NCBI RefSeq assembly: GCF_026013525.1
Contig: NZ_JAPDRA010000001.1
Location: 907,056-971,055 of the forward strand
Source: Sphingomonas canadensis
GTDB lineage: Bacteria > Pseudomonadota > Alphaproteobacteria > Sphingomonadales > Sphingomonadaceae
Length of the DNA: 64,000 bases
Direction: 5' to 3'
Shown here: positions 63,284 through 64,000 of the stretch, piece after piece
Layout: every line of letters begins with the position of its first letter
Numbering within the stretch: position 1 is the first letter of the stretch
Program-made: the position numbers and the translations under genes
Notes under the pieces: generated by a model
Told to the model about the DNA's origin: nothing
Seen by the model: the letters and a program-made list of their open reading frames with translations, nothing else
The model's database searches: none

Positions 63284-64000
63284 CTATCCGTCCCCGGCGT
63301 CGTCCGGGCGGGGCGCATCCCCCGCCAGCGCCGCGCGCGCCTCGGCCACGGCGTCTTCCAGCACGGGGCGGTAGCGCACCAGCGGCGGGCGGGCGCCATG
63401 GACGAACAGCAGGTGGCGCACCGCCGGCCGCGCGCCGGAGATATAGACCGGCGCCCCCTGCCGCTGCGCCCGCTTGGCGAAGCCCGCGATGCTCGCCGCC
63501 GCGCTCGAATCGGCCAGCGGCACGGCGGACAGATCGATCACATGCGCGCGCGGATGCTCGCCGATCCGGTCCAGCGCCGCGCCCACCGTTCCCGCCGCGC
63601 CGAAGAAGAAGGCGCCCGATATGCGATAGACCGCCACCGAAGCGTCGCCCGCCAGCGCGGGATCGAAGCCGTCGGTGCCGTCGCGATCGGCGCGGTCCTC
63701 GGCGATCAGCGGCAGCCCGGTCTCCACCTCCACCGATTGCGCCATGCGATGCAGGAACAGCAGCGTGCCCAGCGCGAACCCGGCCAATATGCCCTCGGTC
63801 AGATCGCGGAACACCACCAGCAGGAAGGTGACGAGCAGCACCAGCGCGTCCCCGCGCGACGCGCGCAGCAGGATCGCGAACTCATGCTTTTCCGCCATGT
63901 TCCAGGCGACCACCGCCAGCACGCCCGCCAGCGCCGCGAGCGGGATATAGCTGGCCAGCGGCGCCGCCAGCAGGATGAAGGCGAGCAGGAACAGGCTGTG
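63284..64000 (-). CDS. SulP-family anion transporter, C-terminal part with STAS domain (cut by window edge)
   Basis: The visible 238 residues run from the last membrane helices (LASYIPLAALAGVLAVVAWNMAEKHEF, DALVLLVTFLLVVFRDLTEGILAGFALG) to a C-terminal STAS domain (VAVYRISGAFFFGAAGTVGAALDRI, HVIDLSAVPLADSSAAASIAGFAKRAQRQGA). The 5' part lies beyond the right edge. SulP proteins carry sulfate, bicarbonate or other anions; the substrate is not readable. The STAS domain is a regulatory nucleotide/partner binding module. Confidence 0.9.
   Translation of the reverse strand, partial: HSLFLLAFILLAAPLASYIPLAALAGVLAVVAWNMAEKHEFAILLRASRGDALVLLVTFLLVVFRDLTEGILAGFALGTLLFLHRMAQSVEVETGLPLIAEDRADRDGTDGFDPALAGDASVAVYRISGAFFFGAAGTVGAALDRIGEHPRAHVIDLSAVPLADSSAAASIAGFAKRAQRQGAPVYISGARPAVRHLLFVHGARPPLVRYRPVLEDAVAEARAALAGDAPRPDDAGDG

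Overview
The window is about 64 kb of uniformly GC-rich chromosomal DNA, densely packed with genes. It looks like an alphaproteobacterium of the order Sphingomonadales (Sphingomonas or a close relative). This rests on the XrtA/PEP-CTERM-type PrsK/PrsR regulators, the order mdh - small secreted protein - sucD - sucA - sucB - lpd, a perfect CIRCE element before groESL, and the C-rich intergenic repeats; it is inference from gene content, not from a marker gene. No rRNA, tRNA, CRISPR array, prophage or insertion sequence was seen. No gene-free stretch exceeds about 260 bases.

Layout. 1-3.3 kb: a PepSY protein and OmpR-type response regulator (cut by the left edge), an ABC-F ATPase and a GFA-family protein. 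3.4-4.7 kb: a DUF815 ATPase overlapping an unrecognised gene. 4.7-12.8 kb: an exopolysaccharide/PEP-CTERM regulatory block (PrsT-like TPR protein, PrsR, PrsK, polyprenyl-phosphate sugar transferase, and divergently a GDP-mannose pyrophosphorylase). 12.8-18 kb: sulfotransferase, aspartyl/asparaginyl hydroxylase, HNH protein, exported M3 peptidase and a FecR-domain lipoprotein with a long Pro/Thr/Arg tail. 18-20.2 kb: groESL. 20.4-33.3 kb: sppA, acetyltransferase, phenylalanine hydroxylase, GDPD, acs, a peptide transporter, nitroreductase, and a GntR regulator - signal peptidase - membrane protein operon. 33-40.9 kb: metabolic and repair genes (acyl-CoA dehydrogenase, tsaC, aqpZ, HAD, msrA, galE, prmA, SDR).

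40.9-43.7 kb holds two tandem globin-coupled chemoreceptors that share a 621-bp perfect repeat. 43.9-51.9 kb is a split succinate dehydrogenase locus: sdhCDA is separated from sdhB by a low-GC small gene, a HigBA toxin-antitoxin pair, a C13-type cysteine peptidase, a ClpP-like protein lacking its catalytic residues, and a CreD-like membrane protein. 52-54.8 kb: a thioesterase, zapE and a two-winged-helix regulator facing a VOC protein. 54.9-63.1 kb: the TCA-cycle operon (mdh to lpd) without sucC. The right edge cuts a SulP transporter.

The most interesting signal is regulatory. A 22-bp dyad before sppA recurs, 18 of 22 positions alike, over the predicted promoter and start codon of the GntR/YtrA-type regulator that heads the signal-peptidase operon. 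This suggests one small regulon joining signal-peptide cleavage with signal-peptide degradation. Other points: gene conversion between the chemoreceptors with loss of the heme ligand in one of them, and a peptidase/pseudo-protease pair inside the sdh locus.
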